From positions 62,001-126,000 of the forward strand of contig NZ_BMVU01000001.1 in the NCBI RefSeq assembly GCF_014650875.1: a DNA stretch of 64,000 nt, read 5' to 3'. Every line of letters starts with the position of its first letter. Within the stretch, counting starts at the first letter, position 1. Shown here one piece after another: positions 8,756 through 17,694 of the stretch. The notes under the pieces are model-generated. The model did not search any database and had not been told where the DNA came from. It saw only the letters and a program-made list of their open reading frames with translations. The stretch comes from Streptomyces minutiscleroticus. GTDB taxonomy: Bacteria; Actinomycetota; Actinomycetes; Streptomycetales; Streptomycetaceae. The translations under genes were made by a program, and so were the position numbers.

Positions 8756-8789
8756 GAAGGGCCGCCCCGCTGGTACGGGGCGGCCCTTC
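8756..8789. terminator. Bidirectional terminator after clpX
   Basis: A perfect 14-bp stem (8756-8769 with 8776-8789) closes a 6-nt loop between clpX and the convergent minus-strand gene. Confidence 0.8.
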
Positions 8790-8801
8790 GCGCTGTCCGC
8801 G

Positions 8802-9776
8802 TCACTTCGCGACGCGGACCTCCTCGCGCACCTTCGCGGTGATGTCGGCGGCGACGTCCTTGGTCACGCCCTTGGTGGCGTCACCGGGCGAGACCATGGC
8901 GATGGTGCTGTAGTCGGCCCAGGCGCAGAACCAGTCCGTCTTCTCCTGCTTCGTCGCCAGGTCCGTGCCCTTGGCCGCCTGGCACTTCATGGCCGCGCCG
9001 TCCAGATCGACCTCCTCGGCCTCTCCGACCAGCTCGGACCGGGCGCCGGTGCTGCTGGAGGAGCCCTCCTTGGACGACTTCTCGAAGTTGGCGAAGAAGG
9101 TGTCCAGCGCGGCCGCGGGGTCCTCGATGTCGCCGTAGGCACCGGCGAACGTGACGCTCCTGGCGGTAGCGGCCTCGCTCGGGTCGGGCGCGGTGCTCGG
9201 GTCGGCGGGGTCGTAACCGCTCAGGTCCGCCGTCGAGTAGAAGCCGATCACCGACTTGCCGTCCTTGACGCCGCTCTTCTCCAGTTCGGCCGCGGAGTCG
9301 TCGCTCGCGCCCGCGCCGTCGTCGGAGACGCGCTTGTACTCGGTGAGCACGGTCTCGGGCGTCGTCAGCTTGTGGGCGCCGTCGTCCGCGATGCCGCCCG
9401 CGCCGCCGCCCCCGCCGATCACGAAGTACGCGCCGGCCGCGATCGCCGCCACGACGGCCACCGCGCCGATGACGAGACCTGTCCTCTTCCTGCCGCCGTC
9501 CGGGGCCGGAGGCACGGGGGCGCCGTAGGGAGTCTGGCCGTACGGCGGCTGCTGGCCGTAGCCCGGCTGCGGCGGGACGCCGGGCGGCGGGGGCTGCTGG
9601 GGGTAGCCGTAACCGGGCTGCGGGGGCTGCTGGGGGTACCCGTAACCGGGCTGGGGTGCCTGCGGCGGCTGCCGGCCGTAAGGCTCCGGCTGCTGGCCGT
9701 AGGGCCCGGGCTGGCCGTACGGCCCGGGCTGCTGAGGTGGCTGTCCGCCGTACGGGCCCGGCTGGCTGTGGCTCAT
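8802..9776 (-). CDS. Membrane-anchored protein with Pro/Gly/Gln/Tyr-rich cytoplasmic arm
   Basis: I do not recognise a named family. The 324 residues have three parts. Residues 1-~92 are a low-complexity cytoplasmic arm of [16 protein letters not shown] (two tandem copies near 40-62) and QPPYG units. A single membrane helix follows at ~100-120, after a basic GGRKR stop. A ~200-residue outer domain has two Cys (in MKCQAAK and WFCAWAD) that may form a disulphide. Such PQGY-rich single-pass proteins are common in Streptomyces; the outer domain is probably exported and unannotated. ATG at 9776 follows GGAGGGGG. The gene converges on clpX and is divergent from valS. Confidence 0.75.
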   Translation of the reverse strand: MSHSQPGPYGGQPPQQPGPYGQPGPYGQQPEPYGRQPPQAPQPGYGYPQQPPQPGYGYPQQPPPPGVPPQPGYGQQPPYGQTPYGAPVPPAPDGGRKRTGLVIGAVAVVAAIAAGAYFVIGGGGGAGGIADDGAHKLTTPETVLTEYKRVSDDGAGASDDSAAELEKSGVKDGKSVIGFYSTADLSGYDPADPSTAPDPSEAATARSVTFAGAYGDIEDPAAALDTFFANFEKSSKEGSSSSTGARSELVGEAEEVDLDGAAMKCQAAKGTDLATKQEKTDWFCAWADYSTIAMVSPGDATKGVTKDVAADITAKVREEVRVAK

Positions 9777-9901
9777 CTCTGGGTTCCCCCTCCAGATGCT
9801 GATGCGTTCCGGACATCCTGGCGCAGAGGAGGTGCGCCCAGGGCGCGCGGGGCCCCACCGTTACCGAACGATCCGGTTTCGGGACGGGCCCGTGACACCC
9901 C

Positions 9902-9907
9902 TAAACT
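9902..9907 (+). promoter_or_regulatory. -10 element of valS, leaderless transcript predicted
   Basis: TAAACT ends 6 nt before the GTG at 9914, so transcription should begin at the start codon itself. No Shine-Dalgarno is present, consistent with a leaderless mRNA. Confidence 0.55.
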
Positions 9908-9913
9908 GGGCCC

Positions 9914-12544
9914 GTGACCGAGAACACTCAGCAGCAGACGTCAGCGAACCCCCCCGAACTGCCGACCCAGTACGCGCCGGCCGACGTAGAGGGGAAGCTG
10001 TACGAGCGCTGGGTGGAGGCGGGCTACTTCACCGCGGACGCCAAGAGCGACAAGCCCCCGTACACCATCGTCATCCCGCCGCCGAACGTCACCGGCTCGC
10101 TCCACCTGGGCCACGCCTTCCAGCACACCCTCATGGACGCCCTGACCCGCCGCAAGCGGATGCAGGGCTTCGAGGCGCTGTGGCTGCCGGGCATGGACCA
10201 CGCCGGCATCGCCACCCAGAACAAGGTCGAGCAGCAGCTCGCCGAGGAGGGCAAGTCCCGCCACGACCTGGGCCGCGAGGAGTTCGTCCGGCGCGTGTGG
10301 CAGTGGAAGGAGGAGTACGGCGGCAAGATCCTCGGCCAGATGCGCCGCCTCGGCGACGGCGTCGACTGGTCCCGTGAGCGCTTCACCATGGACGAGGGCC
10401 TGTCCAGGGCCGTCCAGACGATCTTCAAGCGGCTCTACGACGACGAGCTGATCTACCGCGCCGAGCGCATCATCAACTGGTGCCCGCGCTGTCTGACGGC
10501 CATCTCCGACATCGAGGTGGAGTACCAGGAGGACGACGGCGAGCTCGTCTCCATCACGTACGGCGAGGGCGACGAGACGCTCGTCGTCGCGACGACCCGC
10601 GCCGAGACGATGCTCGGCGACACCGCCGTCGCCGTCCACCCCGACGACGAGCGCTACCGGCACCTGGTCGGCAAGCGGATCAAGCTGCCGCTGACCGACC
10701 GCACCATCCCCGTCGTCGCGGACACGCACGTCGACCCCGAGTTCGGCACCGGTGCCGTCAAGGTCACCCCCGCCCACGACCCCAACGACTTCGCGATCGG
10801 CCGGCGCCACGACCTGGAGTCGATCACGGTCATGGACGAGCGGGCGGTCATCACCGTCCCCGGCCCCTTCGAGGGCCTGGACCGGTTCGAGGCGCGCAGC
10901 GCCATCGTCGGCGCGCTGCGCGAGCAGGGCCGGATCGTCGCCGAGAAGCGGCCGTACGTCCACTCCGTCGGCCACTGCTCGCGCTGCCGGACCACCATCG
11001 AGCCGCGCCTGTCCCTGCAGTGGTGGGTCAAGGTCGGCCCGCTGGCGAAGGCCGCAGGCGACGCGGTCCGCGACGGCCGGGTGAAGATCCACCCCGAGGA
11101 CATGTCGAAGCGCTACTTCGACTGGGTCGACAACATGCACGACTGGTGCATCTCGCGCCAGCTGTGGTGGGGCCACCGCATCCCGGTCTGGTACGGGCCG
11201 GAGGGCCAGGTCGTCTGCGTCGGCCCCGACGAGGAGCCGCCCGGCACCGAGGCCGAGGGCTGGACCCAGGACACCGACGTCCTCGACACGTGGTTCTCGT
11301 CCGGCCTGTGGCCGTTCTCCACGCTCGGCTGGCCGGAGCGGACACCCGACCTGGAGAAGTTCTACCCGACCGACGTCCTGCTGACCGGCCACGACATCAT
11401 CTTCTTCTGGGTCGCCCGGATGATGATGTTCGGCCTGTACGCCATGGACGGCGAGGTCCCCTTCAAGACCATCGCCCTGACCGGCCTGGTCCGCGACGAG
11501 CGCGGCAAGAAGATGTCGAAGTCCTTCGGCAACGTCGTGGACCCGCTCGACTGGATGGACAGGTACGGCTCCGACGCGGTCCGCTTCACGCTGGCCCGCG
11601 GCGCCAACCCGGGCACGGACGTCCCGATCGGCGAGGACTGGGTCCAGGCGTCCCGGAACTTCGCCAACAAGATCTGGAACGCCACGCGCTTCGCGCTGAT
11701 GAACGGCGCCACGGTCGAGGGCCCGCTGCCCGACGCCGCCGCGATGTCGGCGACGGACCGCTGGATCCTGTCCCGGCTGAACAAGACGGTCGCCGAGGTC
11801 GACGCGTTCTACGAGGACTACCAGTTCGCCAAGGTCTCCGACGCGCTGTACCACTTCGCGTGGGACGAGGTCTTCGACTGGTACGTCGAGCTGTCCAAGA
11901 CGACGTTCATGGGCGGCGGCGAGGCGGCGAAGGTCTCGGGCCGCGTCCTCGGCGAGGTCCTGGACGTCACGCTGCGGCTGCTGCACCCGGTCGTCCCGTT
12001 CGTGACGGAGGCCCTGTGGACCACCCTCACGGGCGGTGAGTCCGTCGTCCTCGCGGACTGGCCGACCGACTCCGGCTTCCGCGACGACGCCGCGGAGCGG
12101 GAGATCGAGACGCTCCAGCAGGTCATCACCGAGGTCCGCCGCTTCCGCGCCGACCAGGGCCTGCAGCCCGGCCAGCGGGTCCCGGCCCGGCTGACCCTCG
12201 ACGGGACCGCGCTGGTCCCGCACGAGGCGGCGATCCGCCAGCTGCTGCGCCTGCAGCCGGAGGGCGAGGGCTTCGCGGCCACGGCGACCCTGCCGGTCGC
12301 CGGCGCCACGGTCGCCCTCGACCTGTCCGGCACGATCGACGTGGCGGCCGAGCGCAAGCGCCTGGCCAAGGACCTCGCCGCCGCCGAGAAGGAGAAGGCC
12401 CAGGCCACCGCCAAGCTCGGCAACGAGGCGTTCCTGGCCAAGGCCCCGGACCACGTCGTGGAGAAGATCCGCACGCGGCTCGCCAAGGCGGACGAGGACA
12501 TCGCCCGCATCCAGGCCCAGCTGGACCGGCTGCCGGCGGCCTGA
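9914..12544 (+). CDS. valS: Valyl-tRNA synthetase
   Basis: This class I synthetase charges tRNA-Val and edits threonine. The 876-residue protein has HIGH-type HLGH at 64-67 (after PPPNVTGSL) and KMSKS at 533-537. The CP1 editing domain lies between them ([19 protein letters not shown]). An anticodon-binding domain and the C-terminal coiled-coil arm typical of ValRS (~810-876, rich in Lys/Ala/Glu) follow. The start is GTG at 9914, with a -10 only 6 nt upstream, so translation is probably leaderless. No T-box leader can exist for that reason. A strong hairpin follows the stop. Confidence 0.97.
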   Translation: MTENTQQQTSANPPELPTQYAPADVEGKLYERWVEAGYFTADAKSDKPPYTIVIPPPNVTGSLHLGHAFQHTLMDALTRRKRMQGFEALWLPGMDHAGIATQNKVEQQLAEEGKSRHDLGREEFVRRVWQWKEEYGGKILGQMRRLGDGVDWSRERFTMDEGLSRAVQTIFKRLYDDELIYRAERIINWCPRCLTAISDIEVEYQEDDGELVSITYGEGDETLVVATTRAETMLGDTAVAVHPDDERYRHLVGKRIKLPLTDRTIPVVADTHVDPEFGTGAVKVTPAHDPNDFAIGRRHDLESITVMDERAVITVPGPFEGLDRFEARSAIVGALREQGRIVAEKRPYVHSVGHCSRCRTTIEPRLSLQWWVKVGPLAKAAGDAVRDGRVKIHPEDMSKRYFDWVDNMHDWCISRQLWWGHRIPVWYGPEGQVVCVGPDEEPPGTEAEGWTQDTDVLDTWFSSGLWPFSTLGWPERTPDLEKFYPTDVLLTGHDIIFFWVARMMMFGLYAMDGEVPFKTIALTGLVRDERGKKMSKSFGNVVDPLDWMDRYGSDAVRFTLARGANPGTDVPIGEDWVQASRNFANKIWNATRFALMNGATVEGPLPDAAAMSATDRWILSRLNKTVAEVDAFYEDYQFAKVSDALYHFAWDEVFDWYVELSKTTFMGGGEAAKVSGRVLGEVLDVTLRLLHPVVPFVTEALWTTLTGGESVVLADWPTDSGFRDDAAEREIETLQQVITEVRRFRADQGLQPGQRVPARLTLDGTALVPHEAAIRQLLRLQPEGEGFAATATLPVAGATVALDLSGTIDVAAERKRLAKDLAAAEKEKAQATAKLGNEAFLAKAPDHVVEKIRTRLAKADEDIARIQAQLDRLPAA

Positions 12545-12583
12545 GCCGGGGCGGGCGCCCCGCCCGCCGACGAGGACGAGTTC

Positions 12584-12624
12584 GCCGGGGCCCCGGACAC
12601 GCAGGCCGTGTCCGGGGCCCCGGC
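12584..12624. terminator. Terminator of valS
   Basis: A perfect 18-bp stem (12584-12601 with 12607-12624) closes the 5-nt loop CAGGC, 40 nt after the valS stop. Confidence 0.8.
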
Positions 12625-12943
12625 GCGTGCACGGCCGTACGGCGCTGCCCCGGCAGGGCGGAGCCGGCCCGTCCTGCCCGGGCGGAACAGGTCGGTTCCG
12701 CTTCGGCCGGAACCAGTGGGTCACGCCCGGCCGGGACGGCTCGGCCCCGTCCGGGCGGAGCCTGAGCCGGAAGGGACCGAGCCGGCGCGGTACCGGTGCG
12801 GTACCGGTGTGGAGCCGGAGCCGGCGTCGAGCCGGTGCGGGACCGGCATGGGGAGCGGCGCGTCGAGCCGGTGCGGGACCGGCACGGGGACCGGTGGCCC
12901 GGGCCGGACCGGGCGCGGCGCGAGGAGTGGCGGGGGCGCTCCG
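12625..12943. repeat. Intergenic GC-rich repeats before folC
   Basis: No gene is seen. The DNA is built from GAGCCGG, ACCGGTGCGG and related words. An exact repeat (starting CGTCGAGCCGGTGCGG) of at least 24 bp occurs at 12825-12848 and 12861-12884, a 36-bp period. More degenerate copies lie just upstream (12784-12815). Confidence 0.5.
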
Positions 12944-12949
12944 TAGACT
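12944..12949 (+). promoter_or_regulatory. -10 element of folC, leaderless transcript predicted
   Basis: TAGACT ends 7 nt before the GTG start of folC. GGGGAG lies only 1-3 nt from the start codon, too close for a Shine-Dalgarno, so a leaderless mRNA is likely. Confidence 0.55.
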
Positions 12950-12956
12950 GGGGAGC

Positions 12957-14477
12957 GTGAGTGAGCTCCCCCCGCACGACAGCAGCGAGCAGCCCGACCC
13001 GTTCGACTCCTTCGACGAGATCGTCACGGCCGAGACCGACCGCGACCCCGACCTCGCCGTGATCGAGGCAGGCAGCCGCACCCTGCGCACGCAGGGCGGC
13101 CCGCCGCAGGCCGACGTGCCCGCGCGCCCGGACGACCCCGAGACCGACAAGGCGCTGCGCGAGGTCGAGGCCGAGCTCGCCACCCGCTGGGGCGAGACGA
13201 AGCTGGAGCCGTCGGTCGCCCGCATCGCCGCGCTGATGGACGTCCTGGGGGAGCCGCAGCGCTCGTACCCCTCCATCCACATCACCGGCACCAACGGCAA
13301 GACCTCCACGGCCCGCATGATCGAGGCGCTGCTCGGCGCCTTCGAGCTGCGCACCGGCCGCTACACCTCGCCGCACGTGCAGTCGGTGACCGAGCGGATC
13401 AGCCTGGACGGCGCGCCCGTCTCCGCCGAGCGGTTCATCGAGACCTACCGGGACATCCGGCCGTACGTCGAGATGGTCGACGCGCAGCAGGAGTACCGGC
13501 TGTCCTTCTTCGAGGTGCTGACCGGCATGGCGTACGCGGCCTTCGCGGACGCGCCGGTCGACGTGGCCGTCGTCGAGGTCGGCATGGGCGGCAGCTGGGA
13601 CGCCACGAACGTGATCGACGGCGACGTCGCCGTGATCACGCCCATCGACCTGGACCACACCGACCGGCTCGGCTCCACGCCCGGCGAGATCGCCAGGGAG
13701 AAGGCGGGCATCGTCAAGCAGAACGCCACGGTCGTCCTGGCGCAGCAGCCGGTGGACGCGGCCCAGGTGCTGCTGAAGAAGGCCGTGGACGTGGACGCGA
13801 CGGTCGCGCGGGAGGGCCTGGAGTTCGGGGTCGTCTCGCGCCAGGTGGCCGTCGGCGGCCAGCTGCTGACGCTGCGCGGGCTCGGCGGCGAGTACGACGA
13901 GGTGTACCTGCCGCTGCACGGCGCGTACCAGGCGCACAACGCGGCGGTCGCGCTGGCCGCGGTGGAGGCGTTCTTCGGGGTCGGCGCGCAGCGTCCGGAG
14001 CCGCTCGACATCGACACGGTCCGCAAGGCGTTCGCGTCCGTGTCCTCGCCGGGGCGCCTGGAGGTCGTGCGCCGGTCGCCGACCGTCGTCCTGGACGCGG
14101 CGCACAACCCGGCCGGGGCGCGGGCGACCGCCGAGGCGGTCGGCGAGGCGTTCGACTTCAGCCGTCTGATCGGCGTCGTGGGCGCGAGCGGCGACAAGAA
14201 CGTACGGGGGCTCCTCGAGGCCTTCGAACCGATCTTCGCCGAGGTCGTGATCACGCAGAACTCCAGCCACCGGGCGATGGACGCCGACGAGCTGGCCGCG
14301 GTCGCCGTCGAGGTGTTCGGCGAGGAGCGGGTCCAGGTGGAGCCGCGGCTCGACGACGCGCTGGAGGCGGCGATCACCCTCGCCGAGGAGGAGGGGGAGT
14401 TCGCGGGCGGCGGCGTGCTCGTCACCGGCTCCGTCATCACCGTCGGCGAGGCCCGACTGCTGCTGGGAAGGAACTGA
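12957..14477 (+). CDS. folC: Folylpolyglutamate synthase / dihydrofolate synthase
   Basis: This Mur-ligase-family enzyme adds glutamates to folates and, in bifunctional versions, to dihydropteroate. The product of 506 residues has an acidic N-terminal extension of ~60 residues. The P-loop GTNGKTS (111-117), the Mg/folate-binding segment TSPHVQSVTERI, EVGMGGSWDATN, and C-terminal-domain DAAHNPAGARAT follow. GTG at 12957 gives the start MSELPPHDSS. The next gene begins 3 nt after its stop, so the two are co-transcribed. Confidence 0.93.
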   Translation: MSELPPHDSSEQPDPFDSFDEIVTAETDRDPDLAVIEAGSRTLRTQGGPPQADVPARPDDPETDKALREVEAELATRWGETKLEPSVARIAALMDVLGEPQRSYPSIHITGTNGKTSTARMIEALLGAFELRTGRYTSPHVQSVTERISLDGAPVSAERFIETYRDIRPYVEMVDAQQEYRLSFFEVLTGMAYAAFADAPVDVAVVEVGMGGSWDATNVIDGDVAVITPIDLDHTDRLGSTPGEIAREKAGIVKQNATVVLAQQPVDAAQVLLKKAVDVDATVAREGLEFGVVSRQVAVGGQLLTLRGLGGEYDEVYLPLHGAYQAHNAAVALAAVEAFFGVGAQRPEPLDIDTVRKAFASVSSPGRLEVVRRSPTVVLDAAHNPAGARATAEAVGEAFDFSRLIGVVGASGDKNVRGLLEAFEPIFAEVVITQNSSHRAMDADELAAVAVEVFGEERVQVEPRLDDALEAAITLAEEEGEFAGGGVLVTGSVITVGEARLLLGRN

Positions 14478-14480
14478 TCC

Positions 14481-14840
14481 GTGCGTACGCTCTGCGCGTC
14501 GACCCTGATCGGCGAGTTCTTCGTGATCGGCTTCGCCGGCCTGGTCGCGATGAAGGACCCGGACCTGTCCATGACGACGGTCTGGACGGTGTGCGGCGTC
14601 GCCATGCTGCTGTCCGTACTGCTGTGCGGGATGATCACGCGGCCGGGCGGCGTCCAGCTGGGCTGGGCGCTGCAGGTCGCGCTGATCGCGAGCGGGTTCG
14701 TGGTGCCGACGATGTTCTTCATGGGCGCGGTGTTCGCCGCCCTGTGGTGGGCGTCGGTCCACTACGGCCGCAAGGTCGACGAGGCGAAGGCGCGCTTCGC
14801 GGCACAGCGGGACGGGGCGACGCCGAACGCACCGGCGTGA
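14481..14840 (+). CDS. DUF4233 membrane protein
   Basis: This small integral membrane protein of 119 residues has three hydrophobic segments (about 5-22, 33-52 and 62-92) and a charged C-terminal tail after HYGRKVDEAKARF. It fits the actinobacterial DUF4233 family, which stands right after folC in many Streptomyces and mycobacteria; its role is unknown. GTG at 14481 follows AAGGA within the end of folC, with a 3-nt gap between genes, indicating translational coupling. Confidence 0.85.
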   Translation: MRTLCASTLIGEFFVIGFAGLVAMKDPDLSMTTVWTVCGVAMLLSVLLCGMITRPGGVQLGWALQVALIASGFVVPTMFFMGAVFAALWWASVHYGRKVDEAKARFAAQRDGATPNAPA

Positions 14841-14926
14841 GCCGTGGCCGCCCCCGGGGGCCCGGGGCGGCCGAAGCCTTCGCCGACCTGCGGCGACCCG
14901 AGTCAGGCACGCCCACGGCGACGCGC

Positions 14927-15076
14927 GCCGAGCGTGCCTGTGACGACCCGCGCCGAGTGTGCCTGTGACGACCCGCGCCGAGTGTGCCTGTGACGACCCG
15001 CGCCGAGTGTGCCTGTGACGACACGCGCCGAGTGTGCCTGTGACGACACGCGTCAGGTGCGCCCGCGGCGACACCC
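14927..15076. repeat. Tandem array of 25-bp repeats
   Basis: Five head-to-tail 25-bp units run 14927-15051, each starting GCCGAGTGTGCCTGTGACGA (the first has AGCGTG), ending CCCGC in copies 1-3 and CACGC in copies 4-5. A sixth, degenerate unit covers 15052-15076 and scattered partial copies lie at about 14897-14926 and 15105-15135. There are no spacers. The unit length is not a multiple of three and no coding frame is supported. Confidence 0.85.
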
Positions 15077-15632
15077 GGCCCGTCGTGTCCGCGACGGTGC
15101 CCGCCCCCGTGCCTGTGGCGACACGCGTCCGGTGTGGCCGCAGGGGGCGTGGAGGGTCTTTCGGCTGTCCTGCCGTGCGAGGTCCGCCCGGAGGGGCCGC
15201 GGACGCCCCGCCGGGTCCGGTCGGCACCACCGGGACCTGCGGAGCGTGCGACGGCGCTCGTCCGGCCGCACCGCTACGTCCACGTGCGCCAAAGGCACCG
15301 GCGGTCCGTGGCCGTCGGCCTGCCGCGCGGGGCCCGCGCGAGAAGTCGGGGGCGGTCCGGCGGGCGCACGGAGTGCGCGGCGGTGCCGGGGTGGGCGCCG
15401 GCGTGTGCCGGAGGCGCCGGAGGCCGTGCCCGCCGGGGGGCGCGTCCGTACGCGCCGCGGGCGGGCGTGACGGCGCCGGTCCGGCGCGCCGGACGGCGGC
15501 CCGTCCGGGAAGGGGCCGGGCCGGCCGCGGGCCGGAGCGGGTCCCTCCCTTACGAGGTTGACTCTGCGTGACCGATACTCGGACCGGGCCTGTAGCCTTC
15601 TGAGCCCGCACATTCTTGATTAAGGAGCCCCC
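15077..15632. other. Intergenic region and ndk promoter
   Basis: No gene is supported in these ~550 bp of very GC-rich DNA. Near the right end a TTGACT hexamer (15558-15563) and a -10-like TAGCCT (15593-15598) lie upstream of ndk. They are too far apart to form one promoter, so each may belong to a separate start. AAGGAG precedes the ndk GTG. Confidence 0.4.
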
Positions 15633-16046
15633 GTGAGCCAGCGCACCCTCGTCCTCCTCAAGCCCGACGCCGTCCGTCGCGGCCTGACCGGCGAGATCAT
15701 CAGCCGTATCGAGCGCAAGGCCGGCTGGCAGATCACCGCGCTGGAGCTGCGCACCCTGGACCAGGAGACCCTGGAGCAGCACTACGGCGAGCACAAGGGC
15801 AAGCCGTTCTACGAGCCGCTGGTCGCCTTCATGTCCTCCGGCCCCGTCGTCGCCCTGGTCGTCGAGGGCGAGCGGGTCATCGAGGGCGTCCGCGCGCTGG
15901 CCGGCCCGACCGACCCGATCGCCGCCGCCCCCGGCTCCATCCGCGGCGACTACGGCACGATCGTCCGCGAGAACCTGATCCACGCCTCCGACTCGGAGGA
16001 GTCGGCGGCCCGCGAGCTGAAGATCTTCTTCCCGGGCCTGGCCTGA
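15633..16046 (+). CDS. ndk: Nucleoside diphosphate kinase
   Basis: This enzyme transfers the gamma phosphate of ATP to other (d)NDPs through a phospho-histidine. The 137-residue product shows the family start TLVLLKPDAV, the active-site signature NLIHASDS with H117, and the usual RGDYG segment before it. GTG at 15633 follows AAGGAG 8 nt upstream. It is monocistronic, followed by a hairpin before the long mreB control region. Confidence 0.97.
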   Translation: MSQRTLVLLKPDAVRRGLTGEIISRIERKAGWQITALELRTLDQETLEQHYGEHKGKPFYEPLVAFMSSGPVVALVVEGERVIEGVRALAGPTDPIAAAPGSIRGDYGTIVRENLIHASDSEESAARELKIFFPGLA

Positions 16047-16076
16047 CCCCCCGTCCCGGGAGAGGGAACCGCCCGT

Positions 16077-16108
16077 CCGCCGGAGCGGTGAACGACGCGC
16101 TCCGGCGG
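16077..16108. terminator. Terminator of ndk
   Basis: A perfect 11-bp stem (16077-16087 with 16098-16108) and a 10-nt loop, 30 nt after the ndk stop codon. Confidence 0.65.
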
Positions 16109-16257
16109 TGCCGTCCGCCGGGCGCACTCCCGGAGCACTCCGGTGGCGTTCCGGCGGACACTCCGGAACGCTACTCCCACGGCGCCGCCGTCCCCACCGT
16201 TTTCACCCGTACTTCAGCGCACCGCAAATCACCCCAGCGGGTATATCACCGAATTTC

Positions 16258-16308
16258 TTGACGATGTGTCACCCGGTGTATACCTCTCGCCATAGTTGGT
16301 CGTAGAAT
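16258..16308 (+). promoter_or_regulatory. Promoter region of mreB
   Basis: This lies in an AT-richer patch. TTGACG (16258-16263) is 17 bp from TACCTC (16281-16286), with TATACC overlapping. A second -10-like TAGAAT stands at 16303-16308. The mreB leader is thus about 220-240 nt. Multiple mreB promoters are known in Streptomyces; these assignments are by eye. Confidence 0.45.
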
Positions 16309-16528
16309 CCACGCTACCCCTGGCATATGCGTGGCGTTCGGGGGAACGCATGCCCCCGATGGCTCGTCTCCAGAAGCGAGGCGACACATCATCTGCTGAC
16401 AATGGCGAAGACCCTCGCGCAGTGTTCGTGCAGGCGAGACTACGATGGAAGCCTTCACGTCACAGCACCCACTTCGCCTTACCCAAAAAGCCGTCAAAGC
16501 TCCACTTGGGAAGGCCAGACGAATCCTG

Positions 16529-17560
16529 ATGGGGAACTCAATGTCGTTCATCGGCCGTGACATGGCTGTCGACCTCGGGACCGCCAACACGCTGGTGTAC
16601 GTCAGGGGTCGCGGGATCGTACTCAACGAGCCCTCCGTCGTTGCGATCAACACCAACACCGGCGGCATCCTCGCGGTCGGCGCGGAAGCCAAGAAGATGA
16701 TCGGCCGCACCCCCGGCAACATCGTCGCCGTACGCCCGCTCAAGGACGGCGTGATCGCCGACTTCGAGATCACCGAGCGCATGCTCCGGTACTTCATCCT
16801 GAAGATCCACAAGCGGCGCTATCTGGCCCGTCCGCGCGTCGTCGTCTGTGTGCCCTCCGGCATCACCGGCGTCGAGCGCCGCGCCGTCATCGAGGCCTCC
16901 TCGCAGGCCGGCGCGCGCCAGGTGCACATCATCGAGGAGCCCATGGCCGCGGCCATCGGCTCCGGCCTGCCGGTCCACGAGGCCACGGGCAACATGGTGG
17001 TCGACATCGGCGGCGGCACCACGGAGGTCGCGGTCATCTCGCTCGGCGGCATCGTCACCGCGCAGTCCATCCGCGTCGCGGGCGACGAGCTGGACAACGC
17101 GATCATCCAGCACATCAAGAAGGAGTACTCGCTCCTCCTCGGTGAGCGCACCGCCGAGCAGATCAAGATCACCATCGGCTCGGCGTACGACCTCGACACC
17201 GACGAACACACCGAGATCCGCGGCCGGGACCTGGTCTCCGGGCTGCCGAAGACCGTGGTCATCTCCGCCGCCGAGGTCCGCAAGGCCATCGAGGAGCCGG
17301 TGAACGCCATCGTCGACGCGGTCAAGACCACGCTCGACAAGTGCCCGCCGGAGCTGTCGGGCGACGTCATGGACCGCGGCATCGTGCTCACCGGGGGCGG
17401 CGCCCTGCTGCGCGGCCTCGACGAGCGGCTGCGCCGGGAGACCGGCATGCCGATCCACATCGCCGAGGACCCGCTGGACAGCGTGGCCCTGGGCTCCGGC
17501 AAGTGCGTCGAGGAGTTCGAGGCGCTCCAGCAGGTGCTGGACGCCCAGCCCCGCAGATGA
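16529..17560 (+). CDS. mreB: Rod-shape/spore-wall actin MreB
   Basis: MreB is an actin-like filament former. In Streptomyces it is needed for spore-wall integrity rather than hyphal growth. The 343-residue product has the phosphate-1 loop [10 protein letters not shown], phosphate-2 [13 protein letters not shown] and adenosine motif [15 protein letters not shown], and ends [12 protein letters not shown] at 16529 gives [11 protein letters not shown]; an ATG at 16541 (MSFIGRD) is a near alternative, since neither has a strong Shine-Dalgarno. mreC, mreD, pbp2 and rodA follow in the same direction. A hairpin right after mreB suggests it is expressed more than the rest. Confidence 0.96.
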   Translation: MGNSMSFIGRDMAVDLGTANTLVYVRGRGIVLNEPSVVAINTNTGGILAVGAEAKKMIGRTPGNIVAVRPLKDGVIADFEITERMLRYFILKIHKRRYLARPRVVVCVPSGITGVERRAVIEASSQAGARQVHIIEEPMAAAIGSGLPVHEATGNMVVDIGGGTTEVAVISLGGIVTAQSIRVAGDELDNAIIQHIKKEYSLLLGERTAEQIKITIGSAYDLDTDEHTEIRGRDLVSGLPKTVVISAAEVRKAIEEPVNAIVDAVKTTLDKCPPELSGDVMDRGIVLTGGGALLRGLDERLRRETGMPIHIAEDPLDSVALGSGKCVEEFEALQQVLDAQPRR

Positions 17561-17575
17561 CACCAGCCCGCGAAA

Positions 17576-17609
17576 CCGCCGTACGAGACGTTCCCCTCTC
17601 GTACGGCGG
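17576..17609. terminator. Hairpin between mreB and mreC
   Basis: A perfect 13-bp stem (17576-17588 with 17597-17609) closes an 8-nt loop, 16 nt after the mreB stop. TTGATATAAC just downstream (17614-17623) may start a separate mreC transcript. Confidence 0.7.
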
Positions 17610-17694
17610 CTCGTTGATATAACGACATACCCTCCCGAAAGGGCGCACTCTTGGGCCCCAGTACATCCCGACGAGGAAGGCACGGCCGCCGCAC

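Noticed and set aside
9780..9913. T-box riboswitch before valS
   Set aside because: The -10 element is 6 nt from the start codon, so there is no leader to fold, and no T-box sequence is seen.
14927..15076. CRISPR array
   Set aside because: Units abut with no spacers, they are not palindromic, and no cas genes are present. It is a plain tandem repeat.
15134..15571. Gene in the folC-ndk gap
   Set aside because: Several overlapping frames are open only because stop codons are rare at this GC. None has codon bias, start signals or a recognisable motif.
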